DNA of 64,000 nucleotides, taken from the NCBI GenBank assembly GCA_052400685.1, contig JBQTGJ010000003.1. One strand, 5' to 3'. Shown in pieces: positions 54,573 to 63,198 of this stretch. Numbering within the stretch: position 1 is the stretch's first letter; each line of letters opens with the position of its first letter. The notes beneath the pieces were generated by a model that was not told where the DNA came from, ran no database searches, and saw only the letters and a program-made list of their open reading frames with translations. The position numbers and the translations under genes are program-made. This DNA is from CAZHHH01 sp052400685. GTDB lineage: Bacteria > Bacteroidota > Bacteroidia > Bacteroidales > Marinilabiliaceae.

Positions 54573-56444
54573 ATGGGAAGGAAAATAAAATTTTCTCTGC
54601 TTTACAGAGATATGTGGCAATCATCGGGTAAATATGTACCCCGGATGGACCAATTAGTAAGAGTGGCGCCACATATTGTTGAAATGGGTTGTTTTGCCCG
54701 TGTTGAGACCAATGGTGGTGGGTTTGAACAAATTAATCTGTTGTTTGGGGAGAACCCCAATAAGGCTGTACGTGCCTGGACAAAACCGTTTAACGATGCC
54801 GGGATTCAAACACATATGCTGGAACGTGCATTGAACGGCATTCGCATGTCTCCTGTTCCTGCCGACATCCGCAAGCTGATGTATAAGGTCAAGAAGAAAC
54901 AGGGAACAGATATTGCCCGTTCTTTCTGTGGTCTAAACGATCCACGTAACATTATCGATTCCATTAAATACGCCAAGGAAGGCGGCATGATTGCTCAGGC
55001 TGCCATGAGTATTTCCTATTCTGAAGTTCATACCATTGATTATTATGTCAATTTGGCCAGGACTTTGATAGAGGGTGGCGCCGACGAAATTTGCCTGAAA
55101 GATATGGCCGGCATTGCCCGTCCTGCCTGGTTGGGTAAAATTGTGAAAGGAATTCGTGCCATAAATAAGGAAATTCCTTTAACGTATCATGGTCATGCCG
55201 GACCGGGTTTTTCTGTCGCAACGGTGCTTGAAGTATGCCGCGAAGGCGTTGATTATGTTGATGTGGCTATGGAGCCGCTTTCATGGGGTACAGGGCATGC
55301 CGATTTGCTCACTATTCAGGCTATGTTGAAAGATGCAGGCTTTGATGTGCCGGATATTAACATGAAGGCTTACATGAAGGTACGTTCACTTACGCAAGAA
55401 TTTATGGATGATTTTCTGGGTTATTTCATAAGCCCCAAAAATCGTTTGATGAATTCATTGCTCATAGGTCCCGGATTGCCCGGTGGTATGATGGGTAGCT
55501 TAATGGCTGACCTGACCAACAATCTGGCCAGTTTGAATAAGTGGAAAGTTAAACACAATCAGCCAGAGCTGACTGAAGACGATTTGCTCATTAAATTGTT
55601 TGATGAAGTGCAGTATGCATGGCCAAAATTAGGCTATCCGCCATTGGTGACACCTTTCAGCCAGTATGTTAAGAATGTAGCCCTGATGAACGTTATTCAG
55701 CTTGAAAAAGGTGGTGAACGCTGGAGTATGGTCGCTGATAACATCTGGGATATGGTTTTGGGTAAGAGCGGTCAATTGCCCGGTAAAGTGGGTGATGAGA
55801 TTTTAGCCATTGCCAAAAAAGAAGGTCGTGAGTTTTATACGGGTCATCCACAAACGCCTTATGCCGACGCTTTGGATACTTTCCGTGCCGAAATGGATAA
55901 GAATGGTTGGGAGTATGGTCAGGATGACGAAGAGCTATTTGAACTGGCTATGCATCCTGAGCAGTACCGGATGTATAAATCGGGTCAGGCTAAGGAAAAC
56001 TTTAATAAAGAAATAGCCGAACTTAAAGCCAAGAAACAGGCCGCTTCAGCACCTGTCGAATCAGCAATGCCGGCCAACTGGAAACCTTCGACCATGAACG
56101 TTAATGTGAATGGAGAGAACTTTGTTGTGACGGTTTCTTATGATGGTGCTCAGGCAGCGCCCGCAGCATCGGCACCGGCAGCTCCTGCTGCATCACCGGC
56201 AACGGGTGGGGCAGGTGAACCGGTTGTAGCTCCTTTGGAAGGTAAGTTTTATTTTACCAAGGATAGCAGTGAAACGGCCATTAAAGTTGGCGATAAAGTT
56301 AAAGCCGGCGACCTGGTTGGTTACATTGAGGCCATGAAAACGTTCAACGCCGTTAGGTTCGATCGCGACGGTGTGGTACAAAAAATTGAGGCGACTAACA
56401 GTACCGATGTCGAAGAAGATGATGTACTGGTTTATATTCAATAA
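54573..56444 (+). CDS. oadA: Oxaloacetate decarboxylase alpha subunit, biotin-containing
   Basis: A 623-residue protein that transfers the carboxyl group from oxaloacetate to biotin. Residues about 1-300 form the carboxyltransferase TIM barrel, with metal and substrate residues in EICLKDMAGI and TYHGHAGPGFSVATV. Residues about 300-470 form the PYC/OADA conserved domain. An Ala/Pro-rich linker (about 530-550) leads to the biotinyl domain with the modified lysine in YIEAMKTFNAV near 590. It may be a pyruvate carboxylase B-type subunit in sequence, but OadG and OadB next to it support the sodium-pump role. Similar methylmalonyl-CoA decarboxylases use a different alpha subunit. Confidence 0.93.
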   Translation: MGRKIKFSLLYRDMWQSSGKYVPRMDQLVRVAPHIVEMGCFARVETNGGGFEQINLLFGENPNKAVRAWTKPFNDAGIQTHMLERALNGIRMSPVPADIRKLMYKVKKKQGTDIARSFCGLNDPRNIIDSIKYAKEGGMIAQAAMSISYSEVHTIDYYVNLARTLIEGGADEICLKDMAGIARPAWLGKIVKGIRAINKEIPLTYHGHAGPGFSVATVLEVCREGVDYVDVAMEPLSWGTGHADLLTIQAMLKDAGFDVPDINMKAYMKVRSLTQEFMDDFLGYFISPKNRLMNSLLIGPGLPGGMMGSLMADLTNNLASLNKWKVKHNQPELTEDDLLIKLFDEVQYAWPKLGYPPLVTPFSQYVKNVALMNVIQLEKGGERWSMVADNIWDMVLGKSGQLPGKVGDEILAIAKKEGREFYTGHPQTPYADALDTFRAEMDKNGWEYGQDDEELFELAMHPEQYRMYKSGQAKENFNKEIAELKAKKQAASAPVESAMPANWKPSTMNVNVNGENFVVTVSYDGAQAAPAASAPAAPAASPATGGAGEPVVAPLEGKFYFTKDSSETAIKVGDKVKAGDLVGYIEAMKTFNAVRFDRDGVVQKIEATNSTDVEEDDVLVYIQ

Positions 56445-56460
56445 GCTTTGCTTACATAAC

Positions 56461-56491
56461 AAAGAATAGCAGGGGTAACCTGTTATTCTTT
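56461..56491 (+). promoter_or_regulatory. Hairpin between oadA and oadB
   Basis: AAAGAATAGCAGG pairs with CCTGTTATTCTTT over 13 positions (one G-U) around a GGTAA loop. It is followed by CTATAAG, not a clean U-run, so it may be a processing or partial-termination site that changes the ratio of alpha to beta subunit. Confidence 0.5.
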
Positions 56492-56593
56492 CTATAAGCT
56501 GTTTTTTGTTGAAATAAATCGGTAAAACCCGAAATTGTTATCTCAATACCGGCCGATTGAACGATCTGCTGTGTTATTTCAAAAACTGTTCTC

Positions 56594-57805
56594 ATGAACA
56601 TATTAGATCAACTTTATAAAATGACGGCTTTCGGATCCATCGCTGATGATCCGGGAGTATTACTGATGTTGTTAATAGGTTTCGTATTGCTATATCTGGG
56701 AATTGCTAAAAAGTATGAGCCGCTTTTATTGGTGCCCATTGCTTTTGGTGTAATCCTGGCTAACCTTCCCGGCGGTGGCATGGGGGTTGTGCCGGCATCC
56801 ATGGTCGAACTCGATAATCACAGGTATCTGAACCTGTTTGAGATCGCTCATGAATATGGAATCATGAACTATATCTATTATTCGCTCATTAAAACGGGCT
56901 TTTTACCGCCTATTATTTTTATGGGAGTTGGCGCATTAACCGATTTTGGTCCGATGCTGCGTAACTTACGTCTGGCCTTTTTTGGTGCTGCCGCTCAGAT
57001 CGGTATTTTTACCGTTATAATGGCTGCCATTGCGCTTGGTTTTACGCCCAAGGAAGCCGGTTCGTTAGGTATTATTGGAGGGGCTGATGGACCTACTGCC
57101 ATTTATACCACCATTATGCTGGCTCCGCATTTGTTGGGTCCTATTGCTATTGCTGCATATTCATACATGGCTTTGGTTCCGGTGATTGTGCCATTGGTCG
57201 CTAATTTGTTGATGACCAAGAAAGAATTTAAAATCAACATGAAGCAACAGGATAAGCTTTATCCTGCCAAACATGAGATTAAAAATTTGAAGATGGTGAA
57301 GATTATGTTTCCCATCATTCTTGGTGTTATTATTGCTCTTTTTGTGCCTTCATCAGTACCATTGTTGGGAATGTTGCTCTTTGGTAATCTTATTAAAGAA
57401 ATAGGAACGACTACGCAACGACTGGCAGATGCTGCCACCGGCCCAATCATGAACACAGCTACTATCTTTTTGGGACTGGCAGTGGGAGCAACCATGACAT
57501 CAGAAGTATTTCTTGATTTTCAAACAATAGCTATTATTGTTGGTGGCTTTTTGGCTTTCGCTATTTCTATTGCGGGCGGAATTACTGCTGTTAAAGTATA
57601 TAACCTGATGGCTAAAAAGAAAATTAATCCGTTGATTGGTGCTACCGGCTTAAGTGCTGTACCCATGGCTTCGCGTGTGGCCAATGAATTGGCTTTGAAG
57701 CACGACACCAGTAACCATATTTTGCAATATTGTATGGCTTCAAATATTTCGGGTGTTATTGGATCAGCTGTTGCTGCAGGGGTATTAATATCAATGCTGG
57801 GATAA
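56594..57805 (+). CDS. oadB: Sodium-pump decarboxylase beta subunit (OadB)
   Basis: A 403-residue inner-membrane protein with about nine to eleven helices. It decarboxylates carboxybiotin and exports Na+ in the process. Family landmarks are GVGALTDFGPMLRN near residue 115, SLGIIGGADGPTAIYTT near 157, and the C-terminal GATGLSAVPMASRVANELAL with IAGGITAVKVYNLM before it. With OadG and OadA it gives a complete pump, typical of fermentative anaerobes. A terminator follows 19 bases after the stop. Confidence 0.95.
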   Translation: MNILDQLYKMTAFGSIADDPGVLLMLLIGFVLLYLGIAKKYEPLLLVPIAFGVILANLPGGGMGVVPASMVELDNHRYLNLFEIAHEYGIMNYIYYSLIKTGFLPPIIFMGVGALTDFGPMLRNLRLAFFGAAAQIGIFTVIMAAIALGFTPKEAGSLGIIGGADGPTAIYTTIMLAPHLLGPIAIAAYSYMALVPVIVPLVANLLMTKKEFKINMKQQDKLYPAKHEIKNLKMVKIMFPIILGVIIALFVPSSVPLLGMLLFGNLIKEIGTTTQRLADAATGPIMNTATIFLGLAVGATMTSEVFLDFQTIAIIVGGFLAFAISIAGGITAVKVYNLMAKKKINPLIGATGLSAVPMASRVANELALKHDTSNHILQYCMASNISGVIGSAVAAGVLISMLG

Positions 57806-57824
57806 TTTTTTTTGTTTTGTTATT

Positions 57825-57860
57825 AAAAGTGCCATTCCGTTAAGGGTGGCACTTTTCTTT
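57825..57860 (+). terminator. Terminator after oadB
   Basis: AAAAGTGCCA pairs with TGGCACTTTT (10 bases), with a 12-base loop, followed by CTTTT. Confidence 0.85.
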
Positions 57861-58079
57861 TGTGTTTGCAACTAATTTTTTAATTTAGTGCTCTGATATA
57901 TTTTTTATTTGAATTGACTGGTTAGCCCTTTTTTTGAAGAATATTTTTTAATGGGTATTGATTTTCAATTGATGGTTACATTTATAGGTGATTGATCGAT
58001 TTAATTTGGGGGTGATGAGTAAAGAGTTTGTTGTTTGTTAATTTCTTTACATGTTTTTGTAACGATTAATATTTATCAC

Positions 58080-60188
58080 ATGAAGTATTTACCAGTAGTT
58101 ATTATTATGGCGATTTCGATGATGTCTGGTTGTCAAACAGCCGGAACTGATAATCCGTTTTTGAAGGCGTATGATACGCCATTTGAAGTTCCTCCTTTTG
58201 AGCGTATTAAGGTGGAACATTATAAGCCGGCCATTGAGCAGGGTATTGCCGAACAAAAGGCTGAAATTGATGCAATTATTGCTAATTCAGAACCGGCAAC
58301 TTTTGATAATACCATTTTGGCTTTCGATAAGTCGGGTCAGCTGCTCAATCGGGTTTCATTGGTTTATGATAATATGCGGTCTGCTAATACCAACGATGCG
58401 TTACAAGCAGCAGCACGAGAAATAACGCCGCTTTTGACTGCCCATTCTGATGATATCATGATGAATAAGGCACTCTTTGAGCGTATTAAGGCCGTTTATA
58501 ACCAACGTTTTGATCAGGAGCTGGATAGTTCTCAGATTCGTGTGGTGGAGAAATATTACTCCGATTTTGAACGCAATGGTGCTAATCTGTCGGATAAGGA
58601 TCAGGCCCGTTTACGGGAAATCAATCATGAGCTTTCAATGTTAACGCTTCATTTTGGCGAAAATGAATTGGCCGAAACCAATAAGAATTTTGAATTGGTC
58701 ATTGATGATGAAGCCGATCTTGCCGGATTACCCCAAACGGTTAAGAGCGCCGCTTTAGAGGCAGCAAAAAAAGCTGGTTATCAGGATAAATGGCTTTTTA
58801 CGCTTCAAAAACCCAGTTTGCTACCTTTTCTTACTTATGCCGATAACCGTAGTTTGCGTGAAAAACTTTACCGCGGTTATTTTATGCGTGGCGACAATGA
58901 CAATGAGTTCGATAATAAAAATATTATCCGTCAGATGGTGACATTGCGTGCTGAACGGGCTCAGTTACTTGGTTATGAAAATCATGCGGCATTTGTGCTT
59001 GATGTTAATATGGCCAAAACACCTGATGCCGTTTACGATTTTTTGCACGAGCTTTGGACACCGGCGTTGAAACGCGCCAAAAGTGAGTTGGCCGAAATGC
59101 AGGCTATTGTTGATCGTGAAGGCGGTGATTTTAAAATCCAGTCGTGGGACTGGTGGTACTATGCCGAAAAACTTCGTAAAGAGAAATATGACCTGGACGA
59201 ATCGTTGTTGAAACCATATTTTGCTTTGAATAACGTACGTGATGGGATGTTTTGGGTCGCCAATCAGCTTTATGGTATAACCTTTACCAGGTTGGATGAT
59301 ATGCCTGTTTTTCAGTCCGACGTAGAAGTCTTTGAAGTGAAAGAAGCCAATGGCGATCATGTAGGATTGTTGTATCTCGATTATTATCCTCGCGACAGCA
59401 AAGGGGTAGGGGCCTGGTGTTCAAGTTTCCGTGATGCCGGTTACGATGGCGATAAACGTATTTATCCTATTGCAACTGTTACCTGTAACTTTACCCGATC
59501 TACCGATTCAGCCATACCTGCATTGCTCTCCTGGGACGAGGTAACAACTTTGTTTCATGAGTTTGGCCATTCGTTGCATGGCTTGTTTACCGATGGCAAA
59601 TATCGTCGCACAGCGGGTGTTGTGCCGCGTGATTATGTGGAATTACCTTCGCAGGTGATGGAGAACTGGGCTGCTGAGCCTGAAGTGTTGCGTCATTATG
59701 CGCATCATTTTGAAACGGGAGAAGTGATACCCGATGAGTTGATTGAGAAGCTTCAAAATAGCAGTCTCTTTAATCAGGGATTTAATACTACCGAGTTTTT
59801 GGCAGCTGCCATTTTAGATATGGATTGGCATACCATTGTACCAGGTACGGTTATCGACGATGTTGATGCCTTTGAAAAAGAATCCATGGATCGCATTGGC
59901 CTTATTGATGAAATTTTACCGAGATACCGGTCTACTTATTTTGGGCATATTTTTGATGGCGGTTACTCTGCCGGCTATTATGTGTATTACTGGGCCGGAC
60001 AGCTGGATGCCGATGCTTTTAATGCGTTTAAATCATCGGGTAACCTGTTCAACCCGGAATTGGCCGCAAAATTCCGTAAGTATTGTTTGTCAGAAGTGGG
60101 TGAGGGCGAAGGAATGGATCAATACCGTAAGTTTCGTGGTCAGGATCCTTCAATTGAACCGTTGCTGGAGCGTATGGGGCTCAAGTAA
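58080..60188 (+). CDS. M3-family zinc metallopeptidase (Dcp-like lipoprotein)
   Basis: A 702-residue oligopeptidase of the thimet/Dcp family. The ATG at 58080 opens a lipoprotein signal (MAISMMSGC); the longer frame starts at TTG. The zinc-binding motif HEFGH is in TLFHEFGHSLHGLF near residue 507, with the third ligand glutamate in LPSQVMENWAAEPEV about 28 residues later. Substrate-loop residues GGYSAGYYVYYWAG follow near 645. It should trim short peptides, probably as a periplasmic peptidyl-dipeptidase. It stands alone with its own terminator. Confidence 0.93.
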   Translation: MKYLPVVIIMAISMMSGCQTAGTDNPFLKAYDTPFEVPPFERIKVEHYKPAIEQGIAEQKAEIDAIIANSEPATFDNTILAFDKSGQLLNRVSLVYDNMRSANTNDALQAAAREITPLLTAHSDDIMMNKALFERIKAVYNQRFDQELDSSQIRVVEKYYSDFERNGANLSDKDQARLREINHELSMLTLHFGENELAETNKNFELVIDDEADLAGLPQTVKSAALEAAKKAGYQDKWLFTLQKPSLLPFLTYADNRSLREKLYRGYFMRGDNDNEFDNKNIIRQMVTLRAERAQLLGYENHAAFVLDVNMAKTPDAVYDFLHELWTPALKRAKSELAEMQAIVDREGGDFKIQSWDWWYYAEKLRKEKYDLDESLLKPYFALNNVRDGMFWVANQLYGITFTRLDDMPVFQSDVEVFEVKEANGDHVGLLYLDYYPRDSKGVGAWCSSFRDAGYDGDKRIYPIATVTCNFTRSTDSAIPALLSWDEVTTLFHEFGHSLHGLFTDGKYRRTAGVVPRDYVELPSQVMENWAAEPEVLRHYAHHFETGEVIPDELIEKLQNSSLFNQGFNTTEFLAAAILDMDWHTIVPGTVIDDVDAFEKESMDRIGLIDEILPRYRSTYFGHIFDGGYSAGYYVYYWAGQLDADAFNAFKSSGNLFNPELAAKFRKYCLSEVGEGEGMDQYRKFRGQDPSIEPLLERMGLK

Positions 60189-60296
60189 TGTCAGAGCCAT
60201 AAAGCTTTATTCTGATTTAAAGTAAACATCGGTTCTCAGTCAATAATACTCATATTTGTTTAGGTAATATGAGTGTTGGTTGATAGTTTTCATTTC

Positions 60297-60332
60297 AATA
60301 AAAAACCCGCTGTAATCGGCGGGTTTTTTATT
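60297..60332. terminator. Terminator after the M3 peptidase
   Basis: AATAAAAAACCCGC and GCGGGTTTTTTATT pair over 14 bases with an 8-base loop. The A/T flanks are symmetric, so it could also terminate the convergent glutathione peroxidase transcript. Confidence 0.9.
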
Positions 60333-60480
60333 GAATTTTATCTTTCCCTGATTTTTTTAAAACGCCAGAGGGAATACCTCTGCAATAATTGTCTCCGTGT
60401 GTCAGGATCAAAGATCAGCGAAGCTAAATGTTATATTATGGTCGGTTTTTTAATATTATATTATGACCGTTATACATTGA

Positions 60481-61032
60481 TCATTCTTTTGTAATCCACG
60501 AAATGATTGCGGGGTCGTTGGGCTTTTGTTTTGGCGGGATGACTTGTTCCAATTGCCCGTTTTCATTGATCAGATATTTTTGAAAGTTCCATTGTACTTT
60601 GCTGTCCTCAAAACCATTTTGGGCTTTTTGTGTCAACCATTGATACACTGGATGCATGTCGTCACCCTTGACTGAAATTTTCTCCATCATGGTGAAGGTA
60701 ACGCCATAGTTTAAGCGGCAGAATTCTTTTATTTCCTCAGCTGTGCCGGGTTCTTGCCGCAAAAAATTGTTGGCAGGGAAACCAATGATGGTAAAATCGT
60801 TGTCACCGTAGGTTTTATACAGTTCCTGCAGCTGCTCGTATTGCGGCGTAAAACCGCATTTGCTAGCTGTGTTTACGATCATTACTTTTTTACCGCGCAG
60901 ACTGTCAAAGTTAAATGCTTCTCCGTCAATTGTTTTGGCTTCCAGCTGGTAAAAGCCGGTTTCTGGTTTTTGCGAGTTTACAGCTGTTGTCATCAATATC
61001 ATTGTTGCGACTGTTAAAAGGAGGTGTTTCAT
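60481..61032 (-). CDS. Glutathione/thioredoxin peroxidase family protein
   Basis: A 183-residue GPx-family peroxidase with an N-terminal signal peptide (LLLTVATMILMTTAVNSQ). The ATG at 61032 is used. The catalytic cysteine is in NTASKCGFTPQYEQL near residue 57; it is cysteine, not selenocysteine. GFPANNFLRQEPG and the tryptophan/asparagine in KVQWNFQKYLIN complete the active site. Such periplasmic Cys-GPx enzymes usually depend on thioredoxin-like donors and reduce peroxides. The start codon lies inside the CATATGAAAC end of an R1 repeat. Confidence 0.92.
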   Translation of the reverse strand: MKHLLLTVATMILMTTAVNSQKPETGFYQLEAKTIDGEAFNFDSLRGKKVMIVNTASKCGFTPQYEQLQELYKTYGDNDFTIIGFPANNFLRQEPGTAEEIKEFCRLNYGVTFTMMEKISVKGDDMHPVYQWLTQKAQNGFEDSKVQWNFQKYLINENGQLEQVIPPKQKPNDPAIISWITKE

Positions 61033-61057
61033 ATGTTTAAATTTATCTTTCAATGGT
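61030..61057 (-). repeat. R1 end fragment at the peroxidase start
   Basis: GTTTCATATG (61026-61035) followed by the linker TTTAAATTTATCTTTCAATG that recurs at 61212-61231. It is the right edge of a further R1 unit whose body is replaced by the peroxidase coding sequence. Confidence 0.6.
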
Positions 61058-61122
61058 CATATGGAACTCACCGGATAATCATCCACCTGTGTGAGAGATT
61101 ACACTCATGCTCGTTTCATATG
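61058..61122 (-). repeat. R1 structured repeat, copy A
   Basis: It runs from CATATGGAACTC to GCTCGTTTCATATG. In canonical orientation it has the hairpin GAG-tgtaat-CTC, the constant CACACAGG and the second hairpin GGAT-gatt-ATCC. The last differs from the 9.2 kb copies (GAAT...ATTC) by a paired change. Confidence 0.85.
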
Positions 61123-61144
61123 ATTATAATTTGTTTTTTAAGGT

Positions 61145-61211
61145 CATATGGAACTCGCCAGGATAATCATACTTCTGTGTGTGAATCAATTCCCATGGCT
61201 CGTTTCATATG
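61145..61211 (-). repeat. R1 structured repeat, copy B
   Basis: It has the same ends as copy A and the same linker between copies (ATTATAATTTG). Its first hairpin is reduced to GAAT-tg-ATTC, and ACACACAG is kept. Confidence 0.8.
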
Positions 61212-61233
61212 TTTAAATTTATTTTTCAATGGT

Positions 61234-61311
61234 CATATGGAACTCTCGATGAATTTTAATCATTCTACTGTGTGTATTTTAGAATGCTAAAATTCATGTT
61301 CGTTTCATATG
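61234..61311 (-). repeat. R1 structured repeat, copy C
   Basis: The longest copy at 78 bp. In canonical orientation the first hairpin is ATTTTAG-catt-CTAAAAT, unrelated in sequence to the hairpin of other copies but at the same place, followed by the constant ACACACAG and a GAAT...ATTC second stem. Confidence 0.8.
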
Positions 61312-61514
61312 TTTATACTTATTTTGTCATTTACACGCATTGGATGAAACCCTTCAATCCTGATCTCCCGTAAGAGGAAGCTTTCGAATGACTCGTTTAA
61401 GAGCTGGTTGGGAATATGGGAATACCTGCTTTTGCAATTTGAAGTGTCTTAACGAGTTTTCCGGATTCATGTTAATGCATGCAGGCTTATATAACAGCGT
61501 GTAATGTAATTTGT

Positions 61515-62705
61515 TCATGGTGCCATAACCGGAAATCTGTATAAATAATCGGCCTGTACCTCGGGCATTATCAATTGAGACTGTTCCACCACCGCCCCTC
61601 TAATTACCAGGTATTTTATGTCGTGGCGCAGTAAGGAGTTGGCATTTTGCGTGTTGCCTGCGGGATTCCATATAATCAGGTCTGTATCAGCGCCAATTAT
61701 AATACCGCCTTTTTTGGGGTGCATACCCAGGAGTTTTGCGGGCCGTGTGGCATACATCTCAATTAATACTTTTAAATTTTCTTCTAAACTGATCGGATCA
61801 ATGTATTGCTTTATGAAAGAAGAATTTTCACTATTGTGCGGAAATATGGCGTTTAGAGGTCCCGACGATGTCAGGGTGGGAGGTTGAAGTATAAACTGAT
61901 TTTGCCGTCCCAATTCTATGATGTTGGTTAATGTAAGTGGCGATGGTATTAAGTCAGAGCCAGGCAACAGAGCCATGCTTATATGTTCCGGATTGTTAAC
62001 GTCAACTGACTGGATAGCGGCTATTTCTTCGTGTGATGAGATTTCTGTGAATAACACATTTACGCGGTATTGCTGCAAATAAGATGCTGTTTTTTTTAGT
62101 CTGTTTAGATAAGCCTTAAAAAACGGACGTCTTGTTATTAGCGATGATTGCTTTATGCCTTCAGTTCTTATTATCAGTAGAAAATTAAGGTCAGAGATGT
62201 TTTGGAGGATTTGCCGGTATTCATCGTTGTATACTAATTCAATGTGTTTCCATCGAACAATCATACTCGTGCATCCGCTGTGTGCAAATCTGCTGATTAA
62301 TTGTTCTTTTGACTGATGGGTTAATTCTCTTAACGATAAATGAAACCCAAACGAAGGTAGCAGTAACGAAAATTCATTTTGTAGTTGTTTGATACGAGAT
62401 AACGAAATGGGGGTAGTACTTTTTTTTATGTGGTCGAGTACTGCTGTTGCGCCCTGCGCCAGGGCTTTGTCGATGATTGACAAAGAGTTTCGTTCTTCTT
62501 GCCGGATAAATGGACAGAGATAATGAATCATTCCCGGCAATACATATTGCTCATTGAGGTCGAGGGTTCTGGTTTGGTAATTGGGGACCTTTATATTGTG
62601 GCCAATTTCCATGATTCGACCGTTTCCAGATAGTATATCTGCATTTTTTAAGATACCTGATGCTGACGTTACCAGGTGTCCGTTTTTCAGTAGAAGATAT
62701 TCCAT
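61515..62705 (-). CDS. Dihydroorotase-like protein lacking metal ligands
   Basis: A 396-residue protein with the amidohydrolase/dihydroorotase layout. The N-terminal beta-sandwich half is MEYLLLKNGHLVTSASGILK; the barrel follows, and the C-terminal closing segment ATRPAKLLGMHPKKGGIIIG, then ADTDLIIWNP, is well preserved. The catalytic positions are not. The usual H-x-H after LPGxID is HYLCPF here, the later HAE-type motif is RTEG, and no H-x-S or D-H motif is found where expected. It therefore looks like a non-catalytic homologue or a strongly altered enzyme. It has no operon partner. The reading frame is intact, which argues against simple decay. Confidence 0.7.
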   Translation of the reverse strand: MEYLLLKNGHLVTSASGILKNADILSGNGRIMEIGHNIKVPNYQTRTLDLNEQYVLPGMIHYLCPFIRQEERNSLSIIDKALAQGATAVLDHIKKSTTPISLSRIKQLQNEFSLLLPSFGFHLSLRELTHQSKEQLISRFAHSGCTSMIVRWKHIELVYNDEYRQILQNISDLNFLLIIRTEGIKQSSLITRRPFFKAYLNRLKKTASYLQQYRVNVLFTEISSHEEIAAIQSVDVNNPEHISMALLPGSDLIPSPLTLTNIIELGRQNQFILQPPTLTSSGPLNAIFPHNSENSSFIKQYIDPISLEENLKVLIEMYATRPAKLLGMHPKKGGIIIGADTDLIIWNPAGNTQNANSLLRHDIKYLVIRGAVVEQSQLIMPEVQADYLYRFPVMAP

Positions 62706-62794
62706 CTTTTAATTTGTTTTAAGGTCTTTGAATGTTTGAAACGACCATGTTTAGTAATACACAAACAAGTCAGACTATTTTGTTTTATTATAAC

Positions 62795-62945
62795 TTGTGC
62801 TTGCCTGAAAGTTTTGTTGGCAGATAAAAGCGTCATTTTTGAGGCCTTCGAAGTTTGAAAAATGTTAGTTTGCCTGTATGAATAACCATTTTGAAAGCGA
62901 GAGTGACGAAAAAATGGTGTTTTTCTGCTGACACTGGCAAACAAA
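62795..62945 (+). repeat. R2 repeat copy 12
   Basis: A well-preserved copy of about 150 bp: GTGCTTGCCTGAAAG, GGCAGATAAAAGCG, TTCGAAGTTTGAAAAATG, AACCATTTTGAAAGCGAGAG and TTTTTCTGCTGACA in order. Apart from this and the downstream promoter, I see nothing in the 493-base space between the dihydroorotase-like and transporter genes. Confidence 0.85.
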
Positions 62946-63172
62946 TTGTTTTCGTATGAAAGTTAATGAATTTTATTTTTTGATAGCGTGTTTTGATTCG
63001 TAAAAGTGATGAGTCGAACAATAGATGTTTGTCATTCGTTTTGAGGGGTTTTGTCGGTTTTAGCCCCATGCTTAATAAAGATATATTTTTGTTTAACCAA
63101 AAGCCGCCCCCGAATCTATTCAGTGAATTGTTTAATGAATCTTAATTTCACGGTTCTTTTTGAGGATCGCAT

Positions 63173-63180
63173 TATCTTTG
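63173..63180 (+). promoter_or_regulatory. -7 box for the DMT transporter
   Basis: TATCTTTG, an exact consensus match, ends 18 bases before the start codon. Confidence 0.55.
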
Positions 63181-63198
63181 TAGCTAATTTATGTATGT

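Noticed and set aside
60481..61032. Selenocysteine form of glutathione peroxidase
   Set aside because: The active-site codon is a normal cysteine codon in SKCGFTPQ, and no in-frame TGA is involved.
61058..61311. R1 as integron attC sites
   Set aside because: The ends lack the RYYYAAC/GTTRRRY core, copies are tandem without cassettes, and no integrase is present.
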